Shown here: piece by piece, positions 43,297-53,702 of the stretch | Layout of the letters: every line of letters begins with the position of its first letter | How positions within the stretch are numbered: position 1 is the first letter of the stretch | Assembly (NCBI RefSeq): GCF_034044635.1 | Contig: NZ_JAXCLX010000002.1 | Location: 496,001 to 560,000, forward strand | DNA length: 64,000 nucleotides | Direction of reading: 5' to 3' | Origin: Dongia rigui | GTDB taxonomy: Bacteria; Pseudomonadota; Alphaproteobacteria; Dongiales; Dongiaceae | The notes under the pieces: generated by a model | Told to the model about the DNA's origin: nothing | Database searches by the model: none | The model's input: only the letters and a program-made list of their open reading frames with translations | Made by a program: the position numbers and the translations under genes

Positions 43297-45615
43297 TCAT
43301 GGGGCGGTTGCGGGCTCCAGGACAAGCTGATTGACCCCGCCATCCTTCAGCCCGCGATAGGTGCCGTCGCGCCAATCGGCCAAGCCGTCGGCGAAATGGG
43401 GCGACAATGGATTGCCCGATTGGCCGCCGGCCAGCACGAACAGCGCGCCGTCGGGGTCGGCGAGGTCCATCAGGAACCGCAGGCTGGGGCCATGGACATG
43501 GGGCAGGGCGACGCCGCTGCGGGGCGGCAGCGTGGTGCCGCGATTGACCGAGAAGAAGTCGCCATCGGTCGAGAGATCGGCGGCGAGCCAGTCATTCAGA
43601 ACCGGAATCTGGCTGTAGACGGGGTGCTTGAAGGGTGCGCGATGACTATCGCCCCAATGCCAACGCGCCGGATCGCGGCCATAGGCCGTCGTCAAATCGC
43701 GTCGGGTGTCGTTGAAGGCTGCGCTGAGGACATCCGTGCAGCTTTCCTTGGCCGGGCTATCCACGTTGTCGCAGGCGCGGCCATCGGCCAGCAGAAGCTC
43801 CAACCGGTCGATCTGCCAGAACCACCAATCGGCAAAATGCCCGCGCATCTCGTCGGCAAGGAGCTGCTTGGCGACACGGTCGACCCAGATCGTGGCAATC
43901 AGTGGCGCGGCGGCGTCGCGATCCATCGATCCGTCCCAATCGGCAAGGATGGCGGCCATTTCCGGATCAGCGCTCTTGGCCGCGTCCTGCCAGTGTCGCG
44001 TGAAAGCGAGCAGGGGGGCGGAGTAGTTGTCGAGCTGGATGGCCTTCAGGCGATCCAGGTTCTGTTGCGGCTCGGCGCCCAGCAACGCGCGAATGCGCTT
44101 GGCACGCGCATCGTCGGGCCAATCGGCGGTGATGAAGGGGCGATAGCCCAGGGGCCTTATATCGTTGTTGGCGGTGACGAGGAAATCGCCGCTGTCGCCG
44201 CGGAGTTGCGGCAACGATGACATGGGCAAGGTGCCCAACCAGTCATAGGCGCCGTTCCAGCCTGGTGCCGGCAAGCGGCTGTCCTCGAAAATGGCGCTGC
44301 GCTCCGGCACGCGGCCGGCGGCGATGAAGCCCGTCACCCCTTCGGCGTCGGCATAGACGATATTCTGCTGAGGGGCATGGAAATCGACCAGTGCCACTTC
44401 CAGCGCTGCCGCATCCTGCGCCTTGTTGATGCCCAGGATCGCCTCGGGCGTGCGGTCACCCGGCAGAAGCGCCGTCCAGCTCAGCGCCAGCACCGTGTCC
44501 GGCGTGCCTGGGTCGCCGCCGAGATCGGAGACAACCGGGCCGTGCCGCGTGCTGCGCACGGTGATCTCGACATCCTCGGCGCCTTTGACGCGGATCGTCT
44601 CTTGGCGGGCGGTGAAGGCCTGCGGCCCATCGGGCGTTTCATATTGATCTGCGCGGCCGGCGACCAGCTTCTCTTCGAACAGGTCCTGTGTGTCGCCATG
44701 CGTCGTCGTAAAGGTCCAGGCGACACGGCCATTGGTGCCGATCATGACGAAGGGGAGACCCGGTGCCGTGGCACCGGTCCAGGTCATATCCGGCGTCTCG
44801 ATCCGTGCCAGATACCAGGTCGACGGAAGGGCCAGGCCAAGATGCGGGTCGTTGGCGATGAGCGGCTTGCCACTGGCGCTACGCTGGGCACCCACCACCC
44901 AGCTGTTCGATGCCTCGCTCAGCGGCTGGCGCCATGCTGGAACGCTGCCATCGTCATTGCTGGCGGCCCGGGGCGAGGGTGCGGTTACGAGAAGATCATA
45001 GAGATAAGCCGGCACCCCGCGCTTCAGCGAGCGGTTGCTGACCTCCGCCTGCCAGTTGTTGGAAAGATCGAGGGCCATCAACCGTCCCCAGACCAGGGAA
45101 TCCGCCGGCTGCCAGGGCTCGGGGCGATAGTTCAACAGATAGAATTCCGGCGACCAGGCGCCGCTGTGATCGGTGATGAAGGCATTCACACCTGCGGCAT
45201 AAGCGGTGAGCGCCGCCTTGAGTGCGGGGCTTGCCGCATTGACCTGATCCTCGGCCGAACGGTAGAGGCCAAGCGTACGCATCATCCGGTCGGTTTCCAG
45301 CGTGGTATCGCCAAGGATCTCGGACAGGCGGCCGGCGCCCAGGCGCCGCATGCCATCCATCTGGAACAGGCGATCCTGGGCATGCACGAAGCCCAGGGCG
45401 AAATAGGCGTCGTTGCTGGATTGCGCGCTGATCGTGGGAATGCCGCGGTCGTCGCGGGTGATCGACACGGCGGCCTTGATGCCCTTCAGCGTGATCTCGC
45501 CATCGATCTGCGGCAATCCGCTGCGGAGATAAAGATATCCACCCACCGGCATGACGACGAGCAGGCACAAGATGCCGCCGATGATGCGCAAGGCCCAGCG
45601 CAACGTTTTTGACAT
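43297..45615 (-). CDS. penicillin acylase family (Ntn-hydrolase), possible AHL acylase
   Basis: A 772-residue single-chain precursor. An N-terminal membrane anchor or signal (ALRIIGGILCLLVVMPVGGY) leads to the alpha region (DDRGIPTISAQSSNDAYFAL, then GFVHAQDRLFQMDGMRRLGA). The autocleavage site and beta-chain nucleophile serine are in SEASNSWVVGAQRSASGKPL near residue 238, followed by IANDPHLGLALPSTWY. Family members hydrolyse amide bonds of penicillins, acyl-homoserine lactones or aculeacin, usually in the periplasm. Substrate is not deducible here. Confidence 0.92.
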   Translation of the reverse strand: MSKTLRWALRIIGGILCLLVVMPVGGYLYLRSGLPQIDGEITLKGIKAAVSITRDDRGIPTISAQSSNDAYFALGFVHAQDRLFQMDGMRRLGAGRLSEILGDTTLETDRMMRTLGLYRSAEDQVNAASPALKAALTAYAAGVNAFITDHSGAWSPEFYLLNYRPEPWQPADSLVWGRLMALDLSNNWQAEVSNRSLKRGVPAYLYDLLVTAPSPRAASNDDGSVPAWRQPLSEASNSWVVGAQRSASGKPLIANDPHLGLALPSTWYLARIETPDMTWTGATAPGLPFVMIGTNGRVAWTFTTTHGDTQDLFEEKLVAGRADQYETPDGPQAFTARQETIRVKGAEDVEITVRSTRHGPVVSDLGGDPGTPDTVLALSWTALLPGDRTPEAILGINKAQDAAALEVALVDFHAPQQNIVYADAEGVTGFIAAGRVPERSAIFEDSRLPAPGWNGAYDWLGTLPMSSLPQLRGDSGDFLVTANNDIRPLGYRPFITADWPDDARAKRIRALLGAEPQQNLDRLKAIQLDNYSAPLLAFTRHWQDAAKSADPEMAAILADWDGSMDRDAAAPLIATIWVDRVAKQLLADEMRGHFADWWFWQIDRLELLLADGRACDNVDSPAKESCTDVLSAAFNDTRRDLTTAYGRDPARWHWGDSHRAPFKHPVYSQIPVLNDWLAADLSTDGDFFSVNRGTTLPPRSGVALPHVHGPSLRFLMDLADPDGALFVLAGGQSGNPLSPHFADGLADWRDGTYRGLKDGGVNQLVLEPATAP

Positions 45616-45660
45616 ACTTTCTTTATCCCCATGCGCGATGACGGGGCGACCTTAGCGTCT

Positions 45661-46833
45661 TCAGGGGAAATCGGCCAGGATGCGTGCGCGGTCCTGATCG
45701 AGTTCCGGTGCTGCCGGCCGCGTTGCCGGTGTCGCAAAGCCGGAGAACTTGATCGGCGAGCCAGCCACCGCCAGGGGGGCGACACTTTCATCCGCCACGG
45801 GCAGAACGATCTGCCGGTGCTGAACCTGTGGGTCATGGATCGCCTGCGCCACGTCATTGATCGGCGCCGACGGGATGCCGGTGCGGTTGAACAGCTCCAG
45901 CCAATGCGCCGAGGGCTTTTCGGTCAGGAAGGCCTCGAGTGCCGCCTTCAGCGCCACGACATTCTCCGATCGCTTCGCATTGGTGGCAAAGCGCGGATCG
46001 TCGGCCAGATGCGGATGCTCGATGACCCCGCAAAAGGTGCGGAACAGGGAATCGTTGCCGCAGGCGATGACGACATGGCTGTCCTGCGTACGGTAGGCTT
46101 CGAAGGGGGCAATCGACGGATGGCGGGCGCCCAGGGGTTTGGGCGCCTTGCCGGTCGAGTAATAGCGGGCGATCGCGTTCTCGAGCAGCGCCAACTGGCT
46201 GTCCAGCATCGCCACATCGACAGTGATGCCTTCGCCCGAACGATTGCGGTGATGGAGCGCCGACACGATGCCAAGGGCCGTGAAGAGACCCGCCCCGAGA
46301 TCACCGATCGAGGCGCCGACGCGCGTGGGTTCGCTGCCCTCATGGCCGGTGATGCTCATGATGCCGCCCATGGCCTGGGCGATGATGTCATAGGCTGGGC
46401 GGTCGGCGTAGGGTCCGGTCTGCCCGAAACCGGAGGTGGAGGCGAAGATGAGTTGCGGATAGCGCTTCTTCATTTCCTCCGGCCCGAAGCCGAGGCGCGC
46501 CATGGTGCCTGGGCGGAAATTCTCGATCAGGACGTCGGCGCGCTTCAACAGGCGATGCAGAATGGCCTGGTCGCCTTCGTTTTTGAGGTCGAGCGCAATC
46601 GATTCCTTGCCACGATTCTGGGCGATGAAATACCCCGACTTGCCGTTGATGAAGGGGCCATAGGCACGGGAATCATCCCCGCCCTTGGGATTTTCCACCT
46701 TGATGACACGGGCGCCGAGATCGGCCAGCAGCATGGTGCAAAAAGGGCCGGCCAGCACGCGAGTGAGGTCGACCACAATAATTCCGGCCAGCGGTCCCTC
46801 GACGGGTGCAGCACTTGCGCCACTTTGCGCCAT
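45661..46833 (-). CDS. CaiB/BaiF-family CoA-transferase
   Basis: A 390-residue class III CoA-transferase. It begins PLAGIIVVDLTRVLAGPFCT and LADLGARVIKVENPKGGDDS. The catalytic aspartate lies in DRPAYDIIAQAMGG near residue 150, and GLFTALGIVSALHHRNRSGE follows. It moves CoA between carboxylic acids in the cytoplasm. I start at 46833, with GGGGGAAAGAG just upstream; the 19 residues before it lack conservation. No CoA-ester partner gene is adjacent, so the acid is unknown. Confidence 0.91.
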   Translation of the reverse strand: MAQSGASAAPVEGPLAGIIVVDLTRVLAGPFCTMLLADLGARVIKVENPKGGDDSRAYGPFINGKSGYFIAQNRGKESIALDLKNEGDQAILHRLLKRADVLIENFRPGTMARLGFGPEEMKKRYPQLIFASTSGFGQTGPYADRPAYDIIAQAMGGIMSITGHEGSEPTRVGASIGDLGAGLFTALGIVSALHHRNRSGEGITVDVAMLDSQLALLENAIARYYSTGKAPKPLGARHPSIAPFEAYRTQDSHVVIACGNDSLFRTFCGVIEHPHLADDPRFATNAKRSENVVALKAALEAFLTEKPSAHWLELFNRTGIPSAPINDVAQAIHDPQVQHRQIVLPVADESVAPLAVAGSPIKFSGFATPATRPAAPELDQDRARILADFP

Positions 46834-46979
46834 GTTCTCTTTCCCCCTGATATTCCCAGCTGTCATTAATATGACTTGTTCATTAGGCATTTAGATAGCT
46901 GATCCCAGGGGCGGGTGACAACACCGGGGCTATGGGTTAGAAGCCAGAAAAGTGCGGAATTCAGCCTCGGGAGTGCGTT

Positions 46980-48131
46980 ATGGCCAAGGAATTCGACAGC
47001 GTGCGCAGCATGATCGAGGCGCTCAAACCCAGCTATCCCGTCTATTGCCTGCGGCCGGATATCATCAACCAGGCCGCCGGGCGCTTCCTGGAGCAGTTCC
47101 CGGGGCGCGTGCTCTATGCCGTGAAATGCAACCCGCATCCCGACGTGCTGCGCGCGTTGCACAAGGGCGGCATCCGCCATTTCGATACGGCGTCCTTGCC
47201 AGAGATCGCGCAGGTGCGCGAGAGCTTCCCTGATGCTGCCTGCTATTTCATGCATCCGGTGAAGGGGCGTGCCGTCATCGGCACAGCCGCCAAGGTCTAT
47301 GAGATCGACACCTACATCGTCGACCATCCCAGCGAACTGAATAAGATCTTGCAGGAGCTTGGCGGTGCCGAGGGCCTCACCATCTATGTGCGCCTGAAGA
47401 CGCCGCCGGTCGATGGTGCCTTCTATCACCTGGCCTCCAAGTTCGGTGCCGATGTCGATGACGCCGCGGCGATGCTGCGCGACGCGGCGTCGCGCGGCTG
47501 CCGCGTCGGTCTTGCCTTCCATGTCGGCTCGCAATGCCTGGTGCCCGGCGCCTATGGCGAGGCGTTGAAGATCGTTGGCGATGTCTTGGAGAAAGCCAAG
47601 GTCGATATCGTCGGGCTTGATGTCGGCGGTGGCTTCCCCGCGGAGTATCTCGGCACGAACATGCCGCCTTTCGAAGATTTCATCCGCGAGATCGAAGAGG
47701 GTGTTAAAAAATTGAAGCTGCGCCGCGATTGCGTGCTGATGTGCGAACCCGGCCGTGCGCTGGTCGCCCACGCCATTTCGGTGGTGACGCAGGTGCAGCT
47801 CCGGAAGGATGACCAGCTCTATATCAATGACGGTGTCTATGGTTCGCTGTCCGAAACCGTCGATGCCGGTGTCAAGCTGCCGGCACGCGCGCATCGCCTG
47901 AATGGCGCGCTGACGGGGGCGCCCAAGGATTTCATCCTCAACGGCCCGACCTGCGACTCACTTGATGTGCTGCCCTCGACCTTCTCGCTGCCGTCGGATA
48001 TCGACGAAGGCGATTGGATCGAGATCGACCGTGTCGGCGCTTATTCGAGTGCGCTCGCCACACGCTTCAACGGCTTCACGCCGGAGACATTGGTGGTCGT
48101 CCATGATCAGGCGATCGGGTCCGTGCGCTGA
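46980..48131 (+). CDS. PLP-dependent ornithine/lysine decarboxylase-like (fold type III)
   Basis: A 383-residue alanine-racemase-fold decarboxylase. The PLP lysine is in LYAVKCNPHPDV near residue 50; HVGSQC, VGGGFPAEY, CEPGRALVA and the active-site cysteine in GPTCDSLDVLP are all present. This pattern fits ornithine or lysine decarboxylase (putrescine or cadaverine formation) better than diaminopimelate decarboxylase or arginine decarboxylase. It is the first of three overlapping plus-strand genes, with two alpha/beta hydrolases after it, which is not a standard polyamine operon. Confidence 0.9.
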   Translation: MAKEFDSVRSMIEALKPSYPVYCLRPDIINQAAGRFLEQFPGRVLYAVKCNPHPDVLRALHKGGIRHFDTASLPEIAQVRESFPDAACYFMHPVKGRAVIGTAAKVYEIDTYIVDHPSELNKILQELGGAEGLTIYVRLKTPPVDGAFYHLASKFGADVDDAAAMLRDAASRGCRVGLAFHVGSQCLVPGAYGEALKIVGDVLEKAKVDIVGLDVGGGFPAEYLGTNMPPFEDFIREIEEGVKKLKLRRDCVLMCEPGRALVAHAISVVTQVQLRKDDQLYINDGVYGSLSETVDAGVKLPARAHRLNGALTGAPKDFILNGPTCDSLDVLPSTFSLPSDIDEGDWIEIDRVGAYSSALATRFNGFTPETLVVVHDQAIGSVR

Positions 48132-48979
48132 TGGTGATGCGGCAGAAATCGTTCCTGGGGCTGAGCCCCGCGGGTTTCCACAACATCGCCTACACCGAAT
48201 GGGGCGACCCGACGGCCTCCCGCACGATCGTCTGCTGCCATGGCCTCACGCGGAACGGGCGCGATTTCGATGCGCTGGCGACGCGCCTGGCCAAGCATGC
48301 GCGCGTGATCTGTCCGGATATCGTCGGTCGCGGCCGCAGCGACTGGCTGCGCGACGCGGCGCATTACGCCTATCCGCAATACTGCGCCGACATGAATGCG
48401 CTGATCGCACGCCTCGACATTTCTGAACTCGACTGGGTCGGCACCTCCATGGGCGGTCTCATCGGCATGACCTTGGCGGCGCAAGTGGGAACACCGATCC
48501 GGCGCCTGGTGGTCAATGATGTCGGACCTTTCGTGCCCAAGACCGCACTGCTGCGCATCTCAGACTATGTCGGCCTCGATAATCGGTTCTCATCGCTCAA
48601 GGCAGTCGAGACTCATCTGCGCAAAGTGCTGGCGCCGTTCGGACCTTTGACCGATGCGCAATGGCAGCATCTGGTCGCACACGGCCATCGGCAGCGGTCC
48701 GACGGCACCTTTGGCCTGGCATATGATCCGGCGATCGCCATCAACGTAAAGATGGCTGTCCAGGACTGGGACCTGTGGCCCGTCTGGGACCGTATCAACG
48801 TGCCGACCTTGGTATTGCGTGGGGCGGAGTCCGATCTGCTGCTGCCGCAGACGGCCGAAGAAATGACGCAGCGCGGCCCGCGCGCAAAGCTCGTGACCTG
48901 GCCCGGCATGGGGCACGCGCCGGCGCTGATGGCGCCCGACCAGATAGGCCTGATCGAGGAATGGCTGACGGCGAACTGA
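48131..48979 (+). CDS. alpha/beta hydrolase
   Basis: A 282-residue alpha/beta hydrolase. Oxyanion HG is in IVCCHGLTRNGRDFDALATR. The nucleophile elbow is VGTSMGGLIGM near residue 100. The acid is in LVLRGAESDLLLP and the histidine in WPGMGHAPALMAP near the end. Its ATG overlaps the decarboxylase stop by one base (TGATG), so translation is coupled. Substrate unknown. Confidence 0.9.
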   Translation: MVMRQKSFLGLSPAGFHNIAYTEWGDPTASRTIVCCHGLTRNGRDFDALATRLAKHARVICPDIVGRGRSDWLRDAAHYAYPQYCADMNALIARLDISELDWVGTSMGGLIGMTLAAQVGTPIRRLVVNDVGPFVPKTALLRISDYVGLDNRFSSLKAVETHLRKVLAPFGPLTDAQWQHLVAHGHRQRSDGTFGLAYDPAIAINVKMAVQDWDLWPVWDRINVPTLVLRGAESDLLLPQTAEEMTQRGPRAKLVTWPGMGHAPALMAPDQIGLIEEWLTAN

Positions 48980-49944
48980 GGATATTGCAGAAAATCGAGC
49001 TGCCGCCTTTCCGGCCCTTGCGGCTGTGGCGGGGCGGCGACCTGCAGACATTGCGCAACTGGCTGCGCCCGCCCAAGGACACGCTCGATCAATGGCCGGG
49101 CGAGGGACATATCTTCAACTGCCATGACGGCAGTGGTGATCGTCTCATCGCCAAACTCCACCGACCCGGCCATCCTGGCCGGCGACCCTTGGTGCTGTTG
49201 ATCCACGGCTTGTCGGGCAGCGAGGACAGCTATTACTGCCGCGTCACCGCAGGGCATTTGCTGGCGGCCGGCTATCCGGTGATGCGCCTCAATCTGCGTG
49301 GTGCCGGGCCGGGCCGCGACTTTGCCAAGACGACCTATCACGCCGGGCGCAGCGAAGACATCGCATCGGTCATCCTCGATCTTGACGTGAAGCTGAAGCG
49401 CCACGGCGTTGTCGCCATCGGTTATTCGCTGGGTGGCAATGTCCTGTTGAAATATCTGAGCGAGATTGGCGCCAATGCCGACCTGCTGGGTGCCGTCACG
49501 ATCTCGGCGCCGATCGACCTGCGGGCGACGGCGCACTGCATCACGTCCAAGCGCAACCGGCTCTATCACGCCCATCTCATCGATGGCATGCGCCAGGAGC
49601 GCGGCCACGATGCCAAGGATATCCGCACCATCACCGAATTCGACAACCGCATCGTGGCGCCGGAGGCCGGCTATCGCGACGCGCAGGAATACTATGCCGA
49701 TTGCTCAGCGGCACCGCGTCTCGGCAGCATCCGCGTGCCGACGCTGGTCATTCACGCGTCGGACGATCCGTGGATACCCGTCACCTGCTACGGCCAGGTG
49801 CGCTGGGACGACAACCCCTATCTGCAACTGAAGCTGCCCGTTTCGGGTGGCCATGTGGGCTTCCACGGCATCGGCCTCGATCGCCCCTGGTACGACATGG
49901 CGATCCTGCGCTTCCTCGATGTCCTGCGTCACAAGGCGCATTGA
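48961..49944 (+). CDS. YheT-type alpha/beta hydrolase
   Basis: A 327-residue hydrolase of the YheT/COG0429 type. It begins PPFRPLRLWRGGDLQTLRNW (the typical R-x-x-W-G-H/D-Q-T-L lead), then LVLLIHGLSGSEDSYYCR, the nucleophile GYSLGGNVLLKYL, and the end SGGHVGFHG with the catalytic histidine. I start at 48961, inside the preceding gene by 19 bases, because family homology begins there. It may act with the preceding hydrolase on lipid or ester substrates. Confidence 0.9.
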   Translation: MADGELRILQKIELPPFRPLRLWRGGDLQTLRNWLRPPKDTLDQWPGEGHIFNCHDGSGDRLIAKLHRPGHPGRRPLVLLIHGLSGSEDSYYCRVTAGHLLAAGYPVMRLNLRGAGPGRDFAKTTYHAGRSEDIASVILDLDVKLKRHGVVAIGYSLGGNVLLKYLSEIGANADLLGAVTISAPIDLRATAHCITSKRNRLYHAHLIDGMRQERGHDAKDIRTITEFDNRIVAPEAGYRDAQEYYADCSAAPRLGSIRVPTLVIHASDDPWIPVTCYGQVRWDDNPYLQLKLPVSGGHVGFHGIGLDRPWYDMAILRFLDVLRHKAH

Positions 49945-50019
49945 CATCGCGCGCTTCTCCGAAGGAGGCACTCAAGTGGCACTCGAAGCCAAAAGGGAGA
50001 TGCCCGGCGTCCTGCCTTC

Positions 50020-50048
50020 GTCATCCCCGGGTCAAGCCCGGGCATGAC
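50020..50048. repeat. palindromic intergenic repeat, copy 3
   Basis: A 29-base element, GTCATCCCCGGGTCAAGC... ending GGGCATGAC, forms a near-perfect hairpin. It matches the arms of the 35580 element. It sits between the convergent hydrolase and hemB genes and may serve as their shared 3' end. Confidence 0.8.
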
Positions 50049-50074
50049 GGATATAATATTTGCGCCAGGCGTCA

Positions 50075-51196
<1,122 letters not shown>

Positions 51197-51421
51197 CTAG
51201 GCGCGCTGCAATCGGTCGCGGATGAGTGAGAAGCCGGTCTTGGCGATATCCGCCTCTATCTGCGCCATGGGCTTGCCCAGCGCCACGATCAGGCGCTCAG
51301 GGGCGGCTTCCTTCTGGATCTTCCACTTGTCCCGCCGGGCATCGAAGCTAGTAGGCGGGGTCGATGCGGGAAAGACCATGTATTCGGCGCTCCGCCGGTA
51401 GATGTCGTAAAGCATATTCAC
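51197..51421 (-). CDS. small protein of unknown family, tandem paralogue B
   Basis: A 74-residue soluble protein, MNMLYDIYRRSAEYMVFPAS..., with a good ribosome site (AGGAGTGA) before the ATG. It resembles the gene immediately upstream (M-YDIYRR...MVF... near the start, then KWK..., and GKPMAQIEADIAKTGFSLI at the end against GTKPISQIDREISQNGMTTV). It has no signal peptide, membrane segment or cysteine. Unknown function. Confidence 0.7.
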   Translation of the reverse strand: MNMLYDIYRRSAEYMVFPASTPPTSFDARRDKWKIQKEAAPERLIVALGKPMAQIEADIAKTGFSLIRDRLQRA

Positions 51422-51433
51422 TCCTGCGCCCGA

Positions 51434-51652
51434 TCAGGTCTGGCGGGCGACGTGTTTGACCGGCACCGTCGTCATGCCGTTTTGCGAGATTTCCCGGTCG
51501 ATTTGGCTGATGGGCTTCGTCCCATTGGCCAGAACATCTCCGTTGACCCCGATATGCAGCCTTTTCCAGCTGGTAAGGTTCATTTCGGTCGGTTGTTTGC
51601 CGGTTTCGAACACCAGCATCAGGTTGTCGCGGCGATAGATGTCGTAGCGCAT
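51434..51652 (-). CDS. small protein of unknown family, tandem paralogue A
   Basis: A 72-residue protein beginning MRYDIYRRDNLMLVFETGKQ. The longer in-frame start adds 16 unrelated residues, so 51652 is preferred. It contains WKRLHIGVNGDVLANGTKPI, then SQIDREISQNGM. It pairs with the similar gene 12 bp downstream. Both look like compact globular proteins. I do not recognise the family. Confidence 0.7.
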   Translation of the reverse strand: MRYDIYRRDNLMLVFETGKQPTEMNLTSWKRLHIGVNGDVLANGTKPISQIDREISQNGMTTVPVKHVARQT

Positions 51653-51773
51653 GATCGCACCCCATGGGTTGATCGCGCATATAGGGCCTAAAGCCCGCAA
51701 GTAGCGAGTCTATTCGGTTGGCCTGCAAATGCCTGGACCGGCCAGGAGGCCGGTCCAGGTGCCGACTTTGGGC

Positions 51774-53087
51774 TTATTCGGCCGCCTTCGCTGTGCCGTT
51801 TGCCACGTCGAGGGCCTGGGCGATATCGGCGAGGATGTCGTCGATATGCTCAATGCCGATCGAGAGGCGGACATAGGAATCGGACACACCACTCGAAAGC
51901 TGCTCTTCGGGCGAGAGCTGCGAGTGTGTGGTCGAGGCCGGATGGATCGCCAGGCTCCGCGCATCGCCGATATTGGCGACGTGGTAGAGCAGCTTCAGTG
52001 AGTCGATGAAGCGGCGGCCGGCATCGAGGCCGCCCTTGATCTCGAAGCCGACGAGGGCACCGTAGCCGCCCTTGAGATAGGTGTCGGCGCGGCGCTTGTC
52101 CTCGCCGGTGGCAAGGCTCGGATGGATGACTTTGGTCACCGCCGGATGGCTGTTGAGATAATCCGTCACCGCCTGCGCGTTCTTCACATGCTCGCGCATG
52201 CGCAAGGGCAGGGTCTCCAGCCCTTGAATGAACATGAAGGCATTGAACGGGCTCATCGCCGAGCCAAGATCACGCAGCAAGGTGACGCGCGCCTTGATGA
52301 TATAGGCGATGGGGCCCAAGGGCTTCACGGCCTGGGTCCAGACGGCGCCGTGATAGGAGGGGTCCGGCTGGTTGAGGCCGGGGAAGCGCGCGGCATTGGC
52401 TTCCCAGTCGAAATTGCCGCCATCAATGATGGCGCCGCCGATCGAGGTGCCGTGACCGCCAATATATTTCGTGGTCGAATAGACGACGATGGCCGCACCA
52501 TGATCGAAGGGGCGGCTGAGGATCGGGGCTGCCGTGTTGTCCATAATGAGCGGCACGCCCAGCTTGCGGCCGATATCGGCGACTTCCTTGATGGGGAAGA
52601 CGCGCAGCTTCGGGTTGGGCAGCGTCTCGGCATAATAGGCGCGGGTCTTGGCATCCGTCGCCTTGGCGAAGGCCTCCGGGTCCTTCGGATCGACGAAGCG
52701 CACCTCAATGCCCTGGTCTTTGAGCGTGTTGGCGAAAAGGTTCCAGGTGCCGCCATAGAGATCGGTCGAGGAGACGATGTTGTCGCCGGCTTTGGCGATG
52801 TTCTGGATCGCGAAGGCCGAGGCGGCCTGGCCGGATGAGACTGCGAGTGCTGCGACGCCGCCCTCGAGTGCGGCAAGGCGCTCTTCGAGCACCGCCGTGG
52901 TCGGGTTCATGATGCGGGTATAGATATTGCCGAAGCGCTTGAGGCCGAAGAGGTCGGCTGCATGGGCGCTGTCGTCGAACTGGTAGGATGTCGTCTGATA
53001 GATCGGCACGGCAACCGAGTTGGTCGCCGCGTCGCGGCGATGGCCGGCGTGGAGCACGATCGTTTCAGGGTGTTTGCTGGCGGTCAT
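51774..53087 (-). CDS. metY: O-acetylhomoserine sulfhydrylase
   Basis: A 437-residue Cys/Met-metabolism PLP enzyme. The long form, with start [20 protein letters not shown] and the segment [20 protein letters not shown], is the MetY type. The PLP lysine is in [18 protein letters not shown], and the C-terminal block [20 protein letters not shown] is standard. It makes homocysteine from O-acetylhomoserine and sulfide. It lies 24 bp after an OsmC-like gene, behind two SAM-II-like aptamers, which fits repression when S-adenosylmethionine is plentiful. Confidence 0.95.
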   Translation of the reverse strand: MTASKHPETIVLHAGHRRDAATNSVAVPIYQTTSYQFDDSAHAADLFGLKRFGNIYTRIMNPTTAVLEERLAALEGGVAALAVSSGQAASAFAIQNIAKAGDNIVSSTDLYGGTWNLFANTLKDQGIEVRFVDPKDPEAFAKATDAKTRAYYAETLPNPKLRVFPIKEVADIGRKLGVPLIMDNTAAPILSRPFDHGAAIVVYSTTKYIGGHGTSIGGAIIDGGNFDWEANAARFPGLNQPDPSYHGAVWTQAVKPLGPIAYIIKARVTLLRDLGSAMSPFNAFMFIQGLETLPLRMREHVKNAQAVTDYLNSHPAVTKVIHPSLATGEDKRRADTYLKGGYGALVGFEIKGGLDAGRRFIDSLKLLYHVANIGDARSLAIHPASTTHSQLSPEEQLSSGVSDSYVRLSIGIEHIDDILADIAQALDVANGTAKAAE

Positions 53088-53111
53088 TATACTTCTCCCA
53101 AGTGTATTTTT

Positions 53112-53579
53112 TCAGGCGGCGAGTGGATTACTGTCCCGCAGGTTTATGGAAATCTCAAGTCGCGTGGGTGTTGCGTGGCGTAGCAGATCCAGGATCGGAT
53201 CGTGTCTCTCGATCGTGATACGCAGGCGCTCCAGGTCGTAGATGTCTGCGCTGCTGGTCAGGCGTGCTTCCGCACGTACATGACTTGGACCGGCCCGCAC
53301 ACCATCGTCTGCCGCAGCAATACCGTTAAGATCGAGGCCCGCTTCGACCCGGATCTCGACATCGGTGAGGGGGATGTCGAGCGCCGCGGCAAAACGCCGA
53401 TAGGTGGCGGCAAGGCTGCCGGCCAGTGCTTCCAGCACCCGCTGCACGTGGTCGACCTCCGGCCGGGCGGTTTGGGTGGCGGTCCCGGCACGCGCCTTCA
53501 GGGTGATCTGCGCGCGCGCGGGTTCGCGGCGGATCTCGTCCTGCAGGCGGTGACGGGTGGTGTCAGTTTCGGTCGTCAT
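53112..53579 (-). CDS. OsmC-like protein lacking the catalytic cysteines
   Basis: A 155-residue protein with OsmC-like order: DHVQRVLEALAGSLAATYRR (the long central helix), FAAALDIPLTDVEIRVEAGL, then AEARLTSSADIYDLERLRI and ERHDPILDLLRHATPTRLEI. The two peroxidatic positions, usually Gly-x-Cys and a Cys near SPV-x-D-T-L, are not cysteine here; the protein has no cysteine at all. I start at 53579 behind GGAGGG. It is the first gene of the SAM-controlled unit with metY. A peroxidase function is unlikely; a non-catalytic or binding role in sulfur metabolism is a guess. Confidence 0.72.
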   Translation of the reverse strand: MTTETDTTRHRLQDEIRREPARAQITLKARAGTATQTARPEVDHVQRVLEALAGSLAATYRRFAAALDIPLTDVEIRVEAGLDLNGIAAADDGVRAGPSHVRAEARLTSSADIYDLERLRITIERHDPILDLLRHATPTRLEISINLRDSNPLAA

Positions 53580-53629
53580 CGCAATGGTCCCTCCAAGGGT
53601 TACTGTTCCGCCTGGGGCCATGGCATCGA

Positions 53630-53682
53630 AGCGCTTTAGCTTTTGGTGACGCGGTGCAAGCTGCCCCTCAAATGCCGCGGGT
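53630..53682 (-). promoter_or_regulatory. second SAM-II-like riboswitch aptamer
   Basis: On the minus strand the P1 arms CGCGG and CCGCG enclose a loop with CATTTGAGGGGCAGCTTGCA. The tail is GTCACCAAAAGCTAAAGCG. It shares ATTTGA, CAGCTTGC, GCGT and GCTAAAGCGC in order and spacing with the first aptamer 85 bp upstream. It ends about 50 bases before the start codon. No intrinsic terminator follows, so control of translation through the ribosome site GGAGGG is the simpler idea. It might instead be a SAM-V relative. Confidence 0.7.
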
Positions 53683-53702
53683 CCGTTTGCGGTGGACCAA
53701 GC

